A DNA stretch of 64,000 nt, from assembly GCA_963764365.1 (NCBI GenBank), contig CAVXSI010000020.1:523807-587806 (forward strand). Direction: 5' to 3'. Positions 51,766 through 60,122 of the stretch are shown piece after piece (within the stretch, counting starts at the first letter, position 1; each line of letters begins with the position of its first letter). Under the pieces are notes generated by a model. It saw only the letters and a list, made by a program, of their open reading frames with translations. It made no database searches and had not been told where the DNA came from. The translations under genes were made by a program, and so were the position numbers. Origin of the DNA: VRUE01 sp963764365. Lineage in GTDB: Bacteria; Actinomycetota; Thermoleophilia; Solirubrobacterales; 70-9.

Positions 51766-53994
51766 ATGAGCATGTTTGACGTTAGCCGCGTTTCGGCGGA
51801 TGTCGGCGAGAGCCAGATCTCCTTCGAGACCGGAAAACTCGCGAAGCAGGCGGGCGGCGCGGTCGTGGTTCAGGCCGGCGACACGAAGGTGCTCTGCACC
51901 GCAACCGTCGGCAGCCTTCGCGACGTGGACTTCCTTCCCCTCACCGTCGACATCGAGGAGCGGATGTACGCCGCCGGCAAAATCCCCGGCTCGTTCTTCC
52001 GCCGCGAGGGCAAATCCAGCGAGAAGGCGACGCTGACCGCGCGGATGATCGACCGGCCGATCCGGCCGCTGTTCCCGAAGGGCTGGCACTACGAGACCCA
52101 GCTCGTCGCGATCCCGATGTCGGTGGACCAGGTCCACCCCTACGACGTCCTCGCGATGAATGGCGCCTCCGCGGCGCTGGCGATCTCCCCGGTCCCGGTA
52201 GCCGCCCACGTCGGCGCGGTGCGGGTCGGCAAGCTGGAGGGCGACTTCGTCGTCAACCCGCCCGAGGATCGCCACGAGGAGCTCGAGCTCGACCTGATCG
52301 TCGCCGGCACCGACGAGGCGATCCTGATGGTCGAGGCCGGCGCCAAGGGCGTCAGCGAGGCCGAGATTCTCGACGCGCTCGATATCGCCCACGGCGAGAT
52401 CAAGAAGCTCTGCGCCGCGATGGAGGAGCTGCAGCAGAAGGCCGGCAAGGAGAAGATCGAGGTCGAGGCGCCCAGCATCGACGAGGGTCTGCTCAGCGAT
52501 ATCCGCTCTTCCCACGGCCAGGCCCTGGTCGACGCGATCGCCACCGAGGGCAAGCTCGAGCGCTACGAGGCGATCGACAGTGTCAAGGATGAGGTGGTTG
52601 CCAAGTACGCGCCCGAGTCCGGTGATGGAGAGGCCGACGAGACGCGCGTGGCTGAGGTCAAGGCCGCCTTCGGCTCGATCGAGAAGGACACCATCCGCAA
52701 GGCGATCGCGGTCGACAAGAAGCGGCCCGACGGCCGCGCCCAGGACGAGATCCGGCCGATCGAGTGCGAGGTCGACATCTCCCCGCGGGTGCACGGCTCC
52801 GCCCTCTTCACCCGTGGCGAGACGCAGATCCTCTCCAACGTCGCGCTCGGCACGACGCGGATGGACATGCGGATCGACACGCTCGGCCTGCAGACGACCA
52901 AGCGCTTCTGGCATCACTACAACTTCCCGCCCTTCTCGGTCGGGGAGGCGGGCTTCATGCGCGGCCCGAAGCGGCGCGACATCGGCCACGGCGCGCTCGC
53001 CGAGCGGGCCCTGGCGGCGACCGTGCCCGACGAAGAGTCCTTCCCCTACGTGATCCGGGCGGTCTCCGAGACGCTCGAGTCCAACGGCTCCTCTTCGATG
53101 GGATCGGTCTGCGCCTCCTCGATGGCGCTGCAGGCGGCCGGGGTGCCGGTCTCGGCGCCGGTCGCGGGAGTCGCGATGGGCCTGATCAAGGAGGGCGACG
53201 ACTACATCGTCCTCACCGACATCGCCGGCGTCGAGGACCACCTCGGCGACATGGACTTCAAGGTCGCCGGCACCGCCGAGGGGATCACCGCCCTGCAGAT
53301 GGACATCAAGATCACCGGCGTCACCTTCGAGATCCTCACCGACGCCCTCGAGCAGGCCAACAAGGGCCGCCAGTTCATCCTCGGCAAGATGGCCGAGGCG
53401 ATCGACGGGCCGCGGGAGAAGCTCTCCCAGCACGCGCCGGCGATCGAGTCGATCAAGATCGACCCGGAGAAGATCGGCGCGGTGATCGGCAAAGGCGGCG
53501 AAACGATCCGCGCTCTCTGCGAGGAGTTCGAAGCGGAGATCGACGTCGAGGACGACGGCACGGTGCGGATCTACGCGCCGACCGGCGAACTGGTCGACGC
53601 CTGCGTGGCTCGGATCCAGTCGATGACCAAGGAGGCCGAGGTCGGCGACACCTACCCGGCCGCCAAGGTGGTCAAGACGACGACCTTCGGCGCCTTCGTC
53701 GAGTTGGTCAAGGGCACCGACGGCCTGCTTCACATCTCCAACGTGAAGCCGGGCGAGCGGGTCGACTCGGTCGACGACGTGCTCAGCTCCGGCGACGTGA
53801 TCGACGTCACCGTGGTCGAGGTCGACCGCGAGCGCGGCCGGATCGGCCTGCGGCTCTCCGACGACCCCTCGGTCGCCGGCAAGTCGCCGGAGGAGCTGGC
53901 CTCTGTCGGCTCCGGCGGCGAGGGCGGCGGCCCGCGGCGCAACGGCGGCGACCGCGGGGGCGGCCGGCGGCGCGAGCGCGAGCGGCGCGGCTAG
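51766..53994 (+). CDS. pnp: Polynucleotide phosphorylase / guanosine pentaphosphate synthetase
   Basis: A 742-aa 3'-5' phosphorolytic exoribonuclease. Two RNase PH cores (AKQAGGAVVVQAGDTKVLCTATV, in part; RREGKSSEKATLTARMIDRP; HGSALFTRGETQIL; FSVGEAGFMRGPKRRDIGHG in part), an alpha-helical linker, KH (IGAVIGKGGETIRALCEEF) and S1 (TTFGAFVELVKGTDGLLHIS). The C-terminus is a Gly/Arg-rich tail after SVGSGGEGGG, typical of actinobacterial RNA-binding proteins. It is a likely partner of RNase J, encoded 4 kb downstream. The TAG stop is immediately followed by inverted-repeat element B. Confidence 0.96.
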   Translation: MSMFDVSRVSADVGESQISFETGKLAKQAGGAVVVQAGDTKVLCTATVGSLRDVDFLPLTVDIEERMYAAGKIPGSFFRREGKSSEKATLTARMIDRPIRPLFPKGWHYETQLVAIPMSVDQVHPYDVLAMNGASAALAISPVPVAAHVGAVRVGKLEGDFVVNPPEDRHEELELDLIVAGTDEAILMVEAGAKGVSEAEILDALDIAHGEIKKLCAAMEELQQKAGKEKIEVEAPSIDEGLLSDIRSSHGQALVDAIATEGKLERYEAIDSVKDEVVAKYAPESGDGEADETRVAEVKAAFGSIEKDTIRKAIAVDKKRPDGRAQDEIRPIECEVDISPRVHGSALFTRGETQILSNVALGTTRMDMRIDTLGLQTTKRFWHHYNFPPFSVGEAGFMRGPKRRDIGHGALAERALAATVPDEESFPYVIRAVSETLESNGSSSMGSVCASSMALQAAGVPVSAPVAGVAMGLIKEGDDYIVLTDIAGVEDHLGDMDFKVAGTAEGITALQMDIKITGVTFEILTDALEQANKGRQFILGKMAEAIDGPREKLSQHAPAIESIKIDPEKIGAVIGKGGETIRALCEEFEAEIDVEDDGTVRIYAPTGELVDACVARIQSMTKEAEVGDTYPAAKVVKTTTFGAFVELVKGTDGLLHISNVKPGERVDSVDDVLSSGDVIDVTVVEVDRERGRIGLRLSDDPSVAGKSPEELASVGSGGEGGGPRRNGGDRGGGRRRERERRG

Positions 53995-54106
53995 GGCCTG
54001 TCCCGGTAGGGGTTCCGCTTAACTTTTTCGATGAAACGGACTCTGCCGGCGCCCGATGGTGGTTGCCGAAAAAGCACAAGACGCTCCACCCCTACCGGGA
54101 TAGGCC
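53995..54106 (+). repeat. Inverted-repeat element B (pnp to M16 peptidase)
   Basis: A 112-bp element. 18-bp outer arms at 53995-54012 and 54089-54106 pair completely with one G-U. The interior repeats element A nearly base for base outside the loop: TTCCGCTTAACTTTTTCG on the left, CGAAAAAGCACAAGACGC on the right. The arms share only a CCCGG centre with element A; other arm positions differ but change in pairs. It starts on the base after the pnp stop and ends 4 bp before the next ATG. Confidence 0.85.
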
Positions 54107-54110
54107 TCCT

Positions 54111-55358
54111 ATGAGTCAAGCTGAGGTAACGACTCTGGATTCCGGCGTCAGGGTGGTGACCGAAGAGGTGCCGTCTGTGCGTTCGGTAGCCCTCGGGCTC
54201 TGGGTTCGCACCGGCTCTCGCGACGAGGCCCCGGCGCAGGCCGGGGTCTCGCATTTCCTCGAGCACCTGCTGTTCAAGGGCACCGAGCGCTTCTCGGCGA
54301 TCGAGATCTCCGAGCGCTTCGACGGGCTCGGAGCCGCGATCAACGCCGCAACCGGCAAGGAGACGACCCACCTGCACGCCCGCTTCCTCGACGAGCACAC
54401 CGAGGAGGCCTTCGACCTGCTGGCGGAGATGCTGCTGGCCCCGACCTATCCCGAAATCGACTCCGAGCGCGAGGTGGTGCTGGAGGAGATCGCGATGTAC
54501 GAGGACGAGCCGCAGGATCGCGTCCACGACGTCCTCGCCGACGCCGTCTTTGGCGAGCACCCGCTGGGGCGCCGCGTGCTGGGTGAGGCGGAGGTGATCT
54601 CCTCGATCCCGGTGCCCGAGATCGAGGCCTACCGGCGCCGGCGCTACACCGGCGGCCACGTCGTCGTCGGCGCCGCCGGTCACGTCGACCACGGGGCGAT
54701 CGCCGCCCTCGCCGAGCGGCTGGTCTCGCCGCCGGCCGGTGAGAACGGCGCTGCGGCGGCGCCGCAGCCCTCCGGGGAGGCGCGGCTGCGCTTCTACCCG
54801 AAGGACACCGAGCAGTACCACATCTGCTTCGGCGCGCCCGGCATCGTCCGCGCCGACGAGCGCCGCTTCGCGCTCGCCGTGCTCGACTCGATCTTCGGCG
54901 GCTCGACCTCCTCGCGGCTGTTCCGCGAGGTGCGCGAGAAGCGCGGCCTGGCCTACTCGGTCGGCTCCTACAACGAGCAGTACACCGACTCCGGCCTTGT
55001 CGCGACCTACGTCGGCACCCGCGAGGAGAACGTCGAGGAGGCCTGCGCGGTGATCGGCGCCGAGTTCCGGCGGCTGCGCGGCGAGCCGGTCTCGGCCGAG
55101 GAGCTCGACCGCGCCAAGGAGAACGTCAAGGGCCGCCTGGTGCTGTCCTCGGAGTCGACCGCGGCGCGGATGACGCGGATCTCTCGCGCGACCCTGTTCG
55201 ACCTGCCGATCGACAGCCTCGACCAGATGCTGGCCAAGGTCGACGCGGTGACGATCGACGAGCTGACCGAGCTGGCCGGCGAGCTGTACGCGGAGGAGCG
55301 GCTCTCGGCCGCCTGCGTCGGCCGCGACGAGGATCTCTTCCGCGGGGCGCTCGGATGA
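54111..55358 (+). CDS. M16 family zinc peptidase (processing-peptidase-like)
   Basis: A 415-aa protein with inverted zinc motif HFLEHLLFKGT (HxxEH) and the downstream metal ligand Glu in VVLEEIAMYEDEP. The C-terminal half-domain has FGAPGIVRADERRFAL, SIFGGSTSSRLFREVREKRG and AYSVGSY. Homologues sit beside pnp in many Gram-positive genomes (for example mlpA/ymxG); the substrates are unknown. Element B lies between it and pnp; the start ATG 54111 has only GGCCTCCT upstream, not a good ribosome binding site. Confidence 0.92.
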   Translation: MSQAEVTTLDSGVRVVTEEVPSVRSVALGLWVRTGSRDEAPAQAGVSHFLEHLLFKGTERFSAIEISERFDGLGAAINAATGKETTHLHARFLDEHTEEAFDLLAEMLLAPTYPEIDSEREVVLEEIAMYEDEPQDRVHDVLADAVFGEHPLGRRVLGEAEVISSIPVPEIEAYRRRRYTGGHVVVGAAGHVDHGAIAALAERLVSPPAGENGAAAAPQPSGEARLRFYPKDTEQYHICFGAPGIVRADERRFALAVLDSIFGGSTSSRLFREVREKRGLAYSVGSYNEQYTDSGLVATYVGTREENVEEACAVIGAEFRRLRGEPVSAEELDRAKENVKGRLVLSSESTAARMTRISRATLFDLPIDSLDQMLAKVDAVTIDELTELAGELYAEERLSAACVGRDEDLFRGALG

Positions 55359-56023
55359 TCCGGGTCGCGGTAGCCGGCGCCGCCGGCCGCATGGGGGAGA
55401 CGGCCTGCGCCGCGGTCTCCGGCGCCGCGGACATGGAGCTGAGCGGCCGCGCCGACCCGGCGCTCGGGGTGACGCTGGCCGAGGTGCTCGACGGGGCGGA
55501 CGTCGTCGTCGACTTCAGCACCCCCGAGACGGCTCTCGACAACGCCCGCGCCTGCCTCGCGGCCGGCGTCCACGTCGTCGTCGGCACCACCGGTTTCGAC
55601 CTCGACGCCCTGCGCGGGGCCGCCGCGGCGGCCGGGGCCAACTGCTTCGTCGCGCCCAACTTCGCGATCGGCGCGGTGCTGCTGATGCAGGCCTCGCAGG
55701 CGATCGCCCGCCACATGCCCGAGTGCGAGATCGTCGAGCTGCACCACGACGGCAAGCTCGACGCGCCCTCGGGCACGGCGAAGCGGACCGCGGAGCTGAT
55801 CGACGCCGCCGGCGGCAACGTCCACGAGCCGATCCACTCGCTGCGGCTGCCGGGCCTGGTCGCCCACCAGGAAGTCGTCTTCGGCGGCGAGGGACAGACG
55901 CTCAGCATCCGCCACGACTCGATCGACCGCGGCTCGTTCATGCCCGGCGTGCTGCTGGCGGTACGCCGCGTCGGCGAGCTTCCCGACCGCTTCACGGTCG
56001 GACTTGAGAAGCTGCTCGGATGA
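55355..56023 (+). CDS. dapB: 4-hydroxy-tetrahydrodipicolinate reductase
   Basis: A 222-aa enzyme of lysine and meso-diaminopimelate synthesis, reducing the DapA product with NAD(P)H. Rossmann VAVAGAAGRMGETACAAV, VVDFSTPE, VVGTTGF, APNFAIGAVLLM, catalytic ELHHDGKLDAPSGTAKRTAE (HHxxKxDAPSGT). It is slightly short but complete. ATGA overlaps on both sides. Confidence 0.96.
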   Translation: MIRVAVAGAAGRMGETACAAVSGAADMELSGRADPALGVTLAEVLDGADVVVDFSTPETALDNARACLAAGVHVVVGTTGFDLDALRGAAAAAGANCFVAPNFAIGAVLLMQASQAIARHMPECEIVELHHDGKLDAPSGTAKRTAELIDAAGGNVHEPIHSLRLPGLVAHQEVVFGGEGQTLSIRHDSIDRGSFMPGVLLAVRRVGELPDRFTVGLEKLLG

Positions 56024-57444
56024 TCGACGCGACCGCCCAGGCGAAGCTGGTCCGCGACGGGGAGGTCACCCCGCGCGAGCTGACCGAAGCGGCGATCGCC
56101 CGGATCGAAGCCGTCGACGGGGAGATCGGCGCGGTGATCCATCCGCTGTTCGAGCGGGGCCTCGAGGAAGCCGACGGCGAGCTGCACGAGGGCCCGTTCA
56201 AGGGCGTCCCCTTCCTGCTCAAGGACATCGGCGCCGCCTTCGCCGGCCAGCCGCTGCACATGGGGATGCAGTACCTCAAGGACCGCGACTTCCGCGCGCC
56301 GGTGGACACCTTCCTCGCGCAGCGCTTCCGCCAGGCCGGGCTGGTGACGATCGGCAAGACGAGCTGCCCCGAGCTGGGCATCCTGCCGACGACCGAGCCG
56401 CGCGCCTACGGGCCGACCCGCAACCCCTGGGACACCGGCCGCAGCGCCGGCGGCTCCAGCGGCGGCTCGGCTGCCGCGGTGGCGGCGGGGATGGTTCCCT
56501 TCGCGCACGCCAACGACGGCGGCGGCTCGATCCGCATCCCCGCCTCCAACTGCGGCCTGGTCGGCCTCAAGCCGAGCCGCCAGCGGACCACCGAGGGGCC
56601 GCTGGTCGGCGACATCATGTCCGGCCTGACCTGCGAGCTCTGCGTCTCGCGCTCCGTCCGCGACACCGCGGCGCTGCTCGAGGCGGTACACGGCCCGGCG
56701 CCGGGCGACCCCTACGTCGCGCCGCCGCCGCTGCGCCCCTACACCGAGGAGGTCGGCGCCGACCCCGGCAGGCTGCGGATCGCGCTCTGGACCGAGACGC
56801 TGATCGACCGGGACGCCGACCCCGAGGTGGTGCTGGCCGCGCGCAACGCGGCGAAGGCGCTCGAGGGGCTCGGCCACGAGGTCGAGGAGCCCGACCTGGG
56901 CATGCTGCGCGGCATCGACCTGGTCCAGCCCTTCCTCGTCCGCTGGGCCGCCGGCCAGGCGGCGATCCTCGACCAGCTGGGCATCGCGACCGGCGGCACG
57001 ATCGGCCCCGACGACGTCGAGCCGCTCTCCTGGGCGCTGGCCGAGCTCGGCCGCAAGCACAGCGCCGGCGAGTATCTGGCCGCGGTCGGGCAGCACCAGC
57101 TGATGTCGCGGATGTTCGCCGGCATACACGAGTCCGGCTTCGACCTGCTGCTGAGCCCGACCCTGGGCGAGCCGCCGCCGCCGCTCGGCACCTTCGACGA
57201 CTCCGGCCCCGACCCGATGGTCGCCTTCGAGCGCGCCTTCCTCGACGGCTGCTTCACCGCCGCCTTCAACGCCACCGGCCAGCCGGCGATCTCGCTGCCG
57301 CTGCACTGGAGCGAGCAGGGGCTGCCGATCGGCGTCCAGCTCGTCGCTCCGCTGGGGCGCGAGGACGTGCTGCTGCGCGTCGCGGCGCAGCTCGAGCAGG
57401 CGGTTCCATGGGCCGACCGCACCCCACTGGTCTTCGCCTCATGA
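56020..57444 (+). CDS. Amidase-signature-family amidohydrolase inserted between dapB and dapA
   Basis: A 474-aa protein. The Ser-cisSer-Lys triad is intact: Lys in PFLLKDIGAAFAGQP, cis-Ser in GRSAGGSSGGSAAAVAAGM, and nucleophile Ser in DGGGSIRIPASNCGLVGLKPS (in part: DGGGSIRIPAS). It lacks GatA's neighbours gatB and gatC, so a role in Glu-tRNA amidation is unlikely. It hydrolyses some carboxamide; the substrate is not deducible. ATGA overlaps with dapB and dapA show it is made with the diaminopimelate enzymes. Confidence 0.9.
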   Translation: MIDATAQAKLVRDGEVTPRELTEAAIARIEAVDGEIGAVIHPLFERGLEEADGELHEGPFKGVPFLLKDIGAAFAGQPLHMGMQYLKDRDFRAPVDTFLAQRFRQAGLVTIGKTSCPELGILPTTEPRAYGPTRNPWDTGRSAGGSSGGSAAAVAAGMVPFAHANDGGGSIRIPASNCGLVGLKPSRQRTTEGPLVGDIMSGLTCELCVSRSVRDTAALLEAVHGPAPGDPYVAPPPLRPYTEEVGADPGRLRIALWTETLIDRDADPEVVLAARNAAKALEGLGHEVEEPDLGMLRGIDLVQPFLVRWAAGQAAILDQLGIATGGTIGPDDVEPLSWALAELGRKHSAGEYLAAVGQHQLMSRMFAGIHESGFDLLLSPTLGEPPPPLGTFDDSGPDPMVAFERAFLDGCFTAAFNATGQPAISLPLHWSEQGLPIGVQLVAPLGREDVLLRVAAQLEQAVPWADRTPLVFAS

Positions 57445-58298
57445 TCGCCGGCGTGATGACCGCGATGGCGACCCCGTTCGACCGCGAGGGACGGGTCGAC
57501 GAGGCGGCGGCGAGGCGGCTCGCCGCCCATCTGGTCGAGCACGGCTCGCACGGGGTCGTCGTCGCCGGCTCGACCGGCGAGGCGGCGACCCTCGACGACG
57601 GCGAGCACATCTCGCTGCTGCGGGCGATCGTCGCGGAGATCGGCGACGGGGCGACGGTGATCTGCGGCACCGGCACCAACGACACCCGCCACTCGATCGA
57701 GCTGACCCGGGCCGCGGCGGAGGCCGGCGCCGCGGCGGCGCTGGTCGTCACCCCCTACTACAACAAGCCCAACTTCGCCGGCATCCGCGCCCACTTCGAG
57801 GCGATCGCCGCCGCGGTTCCCGAGCTGCCGCTGATCGCCTACAACATCCCCTCGCGGGTGGTGGTGAACGTGCCGCCGGAGCAGCTCGCCGCGCTGGCCG
57901 AAATCGACGCGGTGGTCGCGGTCAAGCAGGCCAACAACGCCGAGCTCGGTCCGATCGAGGGCCTCGACGTCATCGCCGGCAACGACGACGCCTTCCTGCC
58001 GACGCTCGAGTTCGGCGGCGCCGGCGGCATCCTCGTCGCCTCGCACCTGGCCGGCGACCGGATGCGCGAGATGTGGGACGCCGCCCAGGCCGGCGAGCTC
58101 GACCGGGCCCGCGAGATCGACGCCGGCCTGCGAGGCTTCTACGACGTGCTCGGCGTAACCACCAACCCGATCCCGCTGAAGGCGGCCCTCGAGATGCGCG
58201 GCCTGATCCCCCATGGGGGCCTGCGGCTGCCGCTGGTCGAAGCCGACGAGGGCGAGCGCGCCGCCGTGCGGGATGCGCTCGAGAGCGCCGGGCTCTAG
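57441..58298 (+). CDS. dapA: 4-hydroxy-tetrahydrodipicolinate synthase
   Basis: A 285-aa TIM-barrel aldolase condensing pyruvate with aspartate semialdehyde. GSTGEAATLDDGEH, VVTPYYNKPNFAGI (catalytic Tyr), AYNIPSRVVVNV, Schiff-base Lys in VVAVKQANN, GNDDAFLP. The ATG at 57441 overlaps the amidase stop. The dapA-rnj order downstream is common in Gram-positives. It lies 3 bp before rnj. Confidence 0.96.
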   Translation: MIAGVMTAMATPFDREGRVDEAAARRLAAHLVEHGSHGVVVAGSTGEAATLDDGEHISLLRAIVAEIGDGATVICGTGTNDTRHSIELTRAAAEAGAAAALVVTPYYNKPNFAGIRAHFEAIAAAVPELPLIAYNIPSRVVVNVPPEQLAALAEIDAVVAVKQANNAELGPIEGLDVIAGNDDAFLPTLEFGGAGGILVASHLAGDRMREMWDAAQAGELDRAREIDAGLRGFYDVLGVTTNPIPLKAALEMRGLIPHGGLRLPLVEADEGERAAVRDALESAGL

Positions 58299-58301
58299 AC
58301 G

Positions 58302-59963
58302 ATGAGCGGGAAGCTGCGAGTGCTGCCGCTCGGTGGGCTGGGCGAGATCGGCAAGAACATGACCGTGATCGAGTACGGCGGCAAGATCGTCGTCGTCGAT
58401 ACCGGGCTGATGTTTCCGACCGCCGAGATGCTCGGCATCGATCTCGTCCTGCCCGACTTCTCCTACCTGCGCGATCGGGCCGAGGACATCGAGGCGATCG
58501 TCCTCACCCACGGGCACGAGGACCACGTCGGCGCGCTGCCCTACGTGCTGCGTGAAATCGGCATGCCGCCGGTCATCTACGGCGGCCTGCTGACGGTCGG
58601 CATGGTCCGCTCCAAGCTCGACGAGCACAAGATGAAGAACGCGCCGCTGGAGGAGCTGCCGGCCGGCAAGAAGGTCAAGGCCGGGCCGTTCGAGCTGGAG
58701 CTGGTCCACCTCTCGCACTCGATCCCCGACGCCCGCGGGGTGATCGTCGGCACCGAGCTGGGGAAGATGCTGATGACCGGCGACTACAAGTTCGACCAGA
58801 CGCCGGTCGACGGCCGCCCGGCTGACATCGCCCGGCTGGCCGAGCTCGGCCGTGACGGCCTGCTGCTGCTCTGCGGCGACTCGACCAACGCCGACCGGCC
58901 GGGGATCGCGCCCTCGGAGTCGAGCGTCGGCCCGGCGCTGCTGGAGACCTTCGGCGCCTGCGAGGGCCGGATCGTCGTCACCTCCTTCGCCTCCAACATC
59001 CACCGCGTCCAGCAGGTGATCGACGCCGCCGTGAAGCTCGACCGCCGCGTCGCCCTGGTCGGCCGCTCGATGCGCAAGAACTTCAACATCGCCTCCAACC
59101 TGGGGATCGCCAAGGCGCCGTCGGGCCTGTTCATCCAGCCGCGCGAGATCAAGGACTTCCCCGACGAGAAGGTGATCGTGATCTCGACCGGCAGCCAGGG
59201 CGAGCCGCTCTCGGCGCTGCGGCGGATGGCGAACAACGACCACCGCGACGTCGAGCTGCGCTCCGGCGACACGGTCGTCTTCTCCGCCACCCCGGTGCCC
59301 GGCAACGAGCGCGCGGTGAACGAGACGATCGACCGGATCTACGAGATCGGCGCCTCGGTCGTGACCGCCAAGGACGCGCCGATCCACGCCTCCGGCCACG
59401 GCTGGCAGGAGGAGCTGAAGCTGATGCTCAACCTGACCAAGCCGCGCTACGTGATGCCGGTCCACGGCGACTACCAGCGGCTGCGCCTGCACGCCGAGCT
59501 GGCCGAATCGGTCGGCGTCGCCGGCGAGAACATCTTCCAGGGCCGCAACGGGCTGCCGCTGGAGGTCGACGAGAGAGGCGCCCGCTTCGGCAAGGAGATT
59601 CACAGCGGCGTGATGTTCGTCGACGGGGTCAACGTCGGCGAGCCCGACGACGTCGCCCTGCGCGACCGCCGCGAGATCTCCGCCGACGGGATCTTCATCA
59701 TCGTCGCGACGATCGCCTCCGACGACGGCAGCGTCGTCGCCGATCCGGAAGTGATCTTCCGCGGCGTCGCCTTCCTCGAGGAGGCCGACGCCCTGGTCGA
59801 GGAGCTGAAGGACGTGGTCGAGGACTCGCTCGAGGACGCCGCCGAGGCGGGAACCCGCGAGCTGCACCTGATCCAGGAAGACCTGCACGACGCGATCGGC
59901 AAGCTGGTCTACGAGAAGCTGCGGCGCCGGCCGATGATCCTGCCGGTCGTGGTCGAGGTCTAG
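58302..59963 (+). CDS. rnj: Ribonuclease J
   Basis: A 553-aa metallo-beta-lactamase/beta-CASP RNase with 5'-3' exo- and endonuclease activity, central to mRNA decay. PLGGLGEIGKNMTVIEYGGK, zinc motif THGHEDHVGALPY, LMTGDYKFDQTP, beta-CASP GDSTNADRPG, TSFASNIHRVQQ, HASGHGWQEELKLML, and a C-terminal domain ending VVEV. The end is followed by two hairpins. Confidence 0.96.
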   Translation: MSGKLRVLPLGGLGEIGKNMTVIEYGGKIVVVDTGLMFPTAEMLGIDLVLPDFSYLRDRAEDIEAIVLTHGHEDHVGALPYVLREIGMPPVIYGGLLTVGMVRSKLDEHKMKNAPLEELPAGKKVKAGPFELELVHLSHSIPDARGVIVGTELGKMLMTGDYKFDQTPVDGRPADIARLAELGRDGLLLLCGDSTNADRPGIAPSESSVGPALLETFGACEGRIVVTSFASNIHRVQQVIDAAVKLDRRVALVGRSMRKNFNIASNLGIAKAPSGLFIQPREIKDFPDEKVIVISTGSQGEPLSALRRMANNDHRDVELRSGDTVVFSATPVPGNERAVNETIDRIYEIGASVVTAKDAPIHASGHGWQEELKLMLNLTKPRYVMPVHGDYQRLRLHAELAESVGVAGENIFQGRNGLPLEVDERGARFGKEIHSGVMFVDGVNVGEPDDVALRDRREISADGIFIIVATIASDDGSVVADPEVIFRGVAFLEEADALVEELKDVVEDSLEDAAEAGTRELHLIQEDLHDAIGKLVYEKLRRRPMILPVVVEV

Positions 59964-59981
59964 CCGCCCCCGGACGCGGGA

Positions 59982-60017
59982 GTGAGGGCCATCCATATCT
60001 GATTCTCTGGCCCTCAC
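59982..60017 (+). terminator. Hairpin downstream of rnj
   Basis: GTGAGGGCCA (59982-59991) pairs perfectly with TGGCCCTCAC (60008-60017) around a 16-nt AT-rich loop. There is no T-run, so it may be an mRNA 3'-end stabiliser or processing stem rather than a true terminator. Confidence 0.5.
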
Positions 60018-60043
60018 GGGAGCAGAGGAGGCGGCGCCTGATG

Positions 60044-60089
60044 AAAAAGGGCCCGCCGGCTGCGTTGGGGAGAACCGGCAGGCCCTTTG
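60044..60089. terminator. Bidirectional intrinsic terminator between rnj and the histidine kinase gene
   Basis: AAAAAGGGCC...GGCCCTTT with an inner GCCGG/CCGGC stem; read on the minus strand it ends in five T (best for the kinase gene), on the plus strand in TTTGT. It ends both convergent units in the 159-bp gap 59964-60122. The rest of the gap holds CTAAC/CTAAA repeats next to the kinase stop. Confidence 0.8.
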
Positions 60090-60122
60090 TGTCTCGTCCG
60101 CGGGGAACGCTAACCGGGGCCG

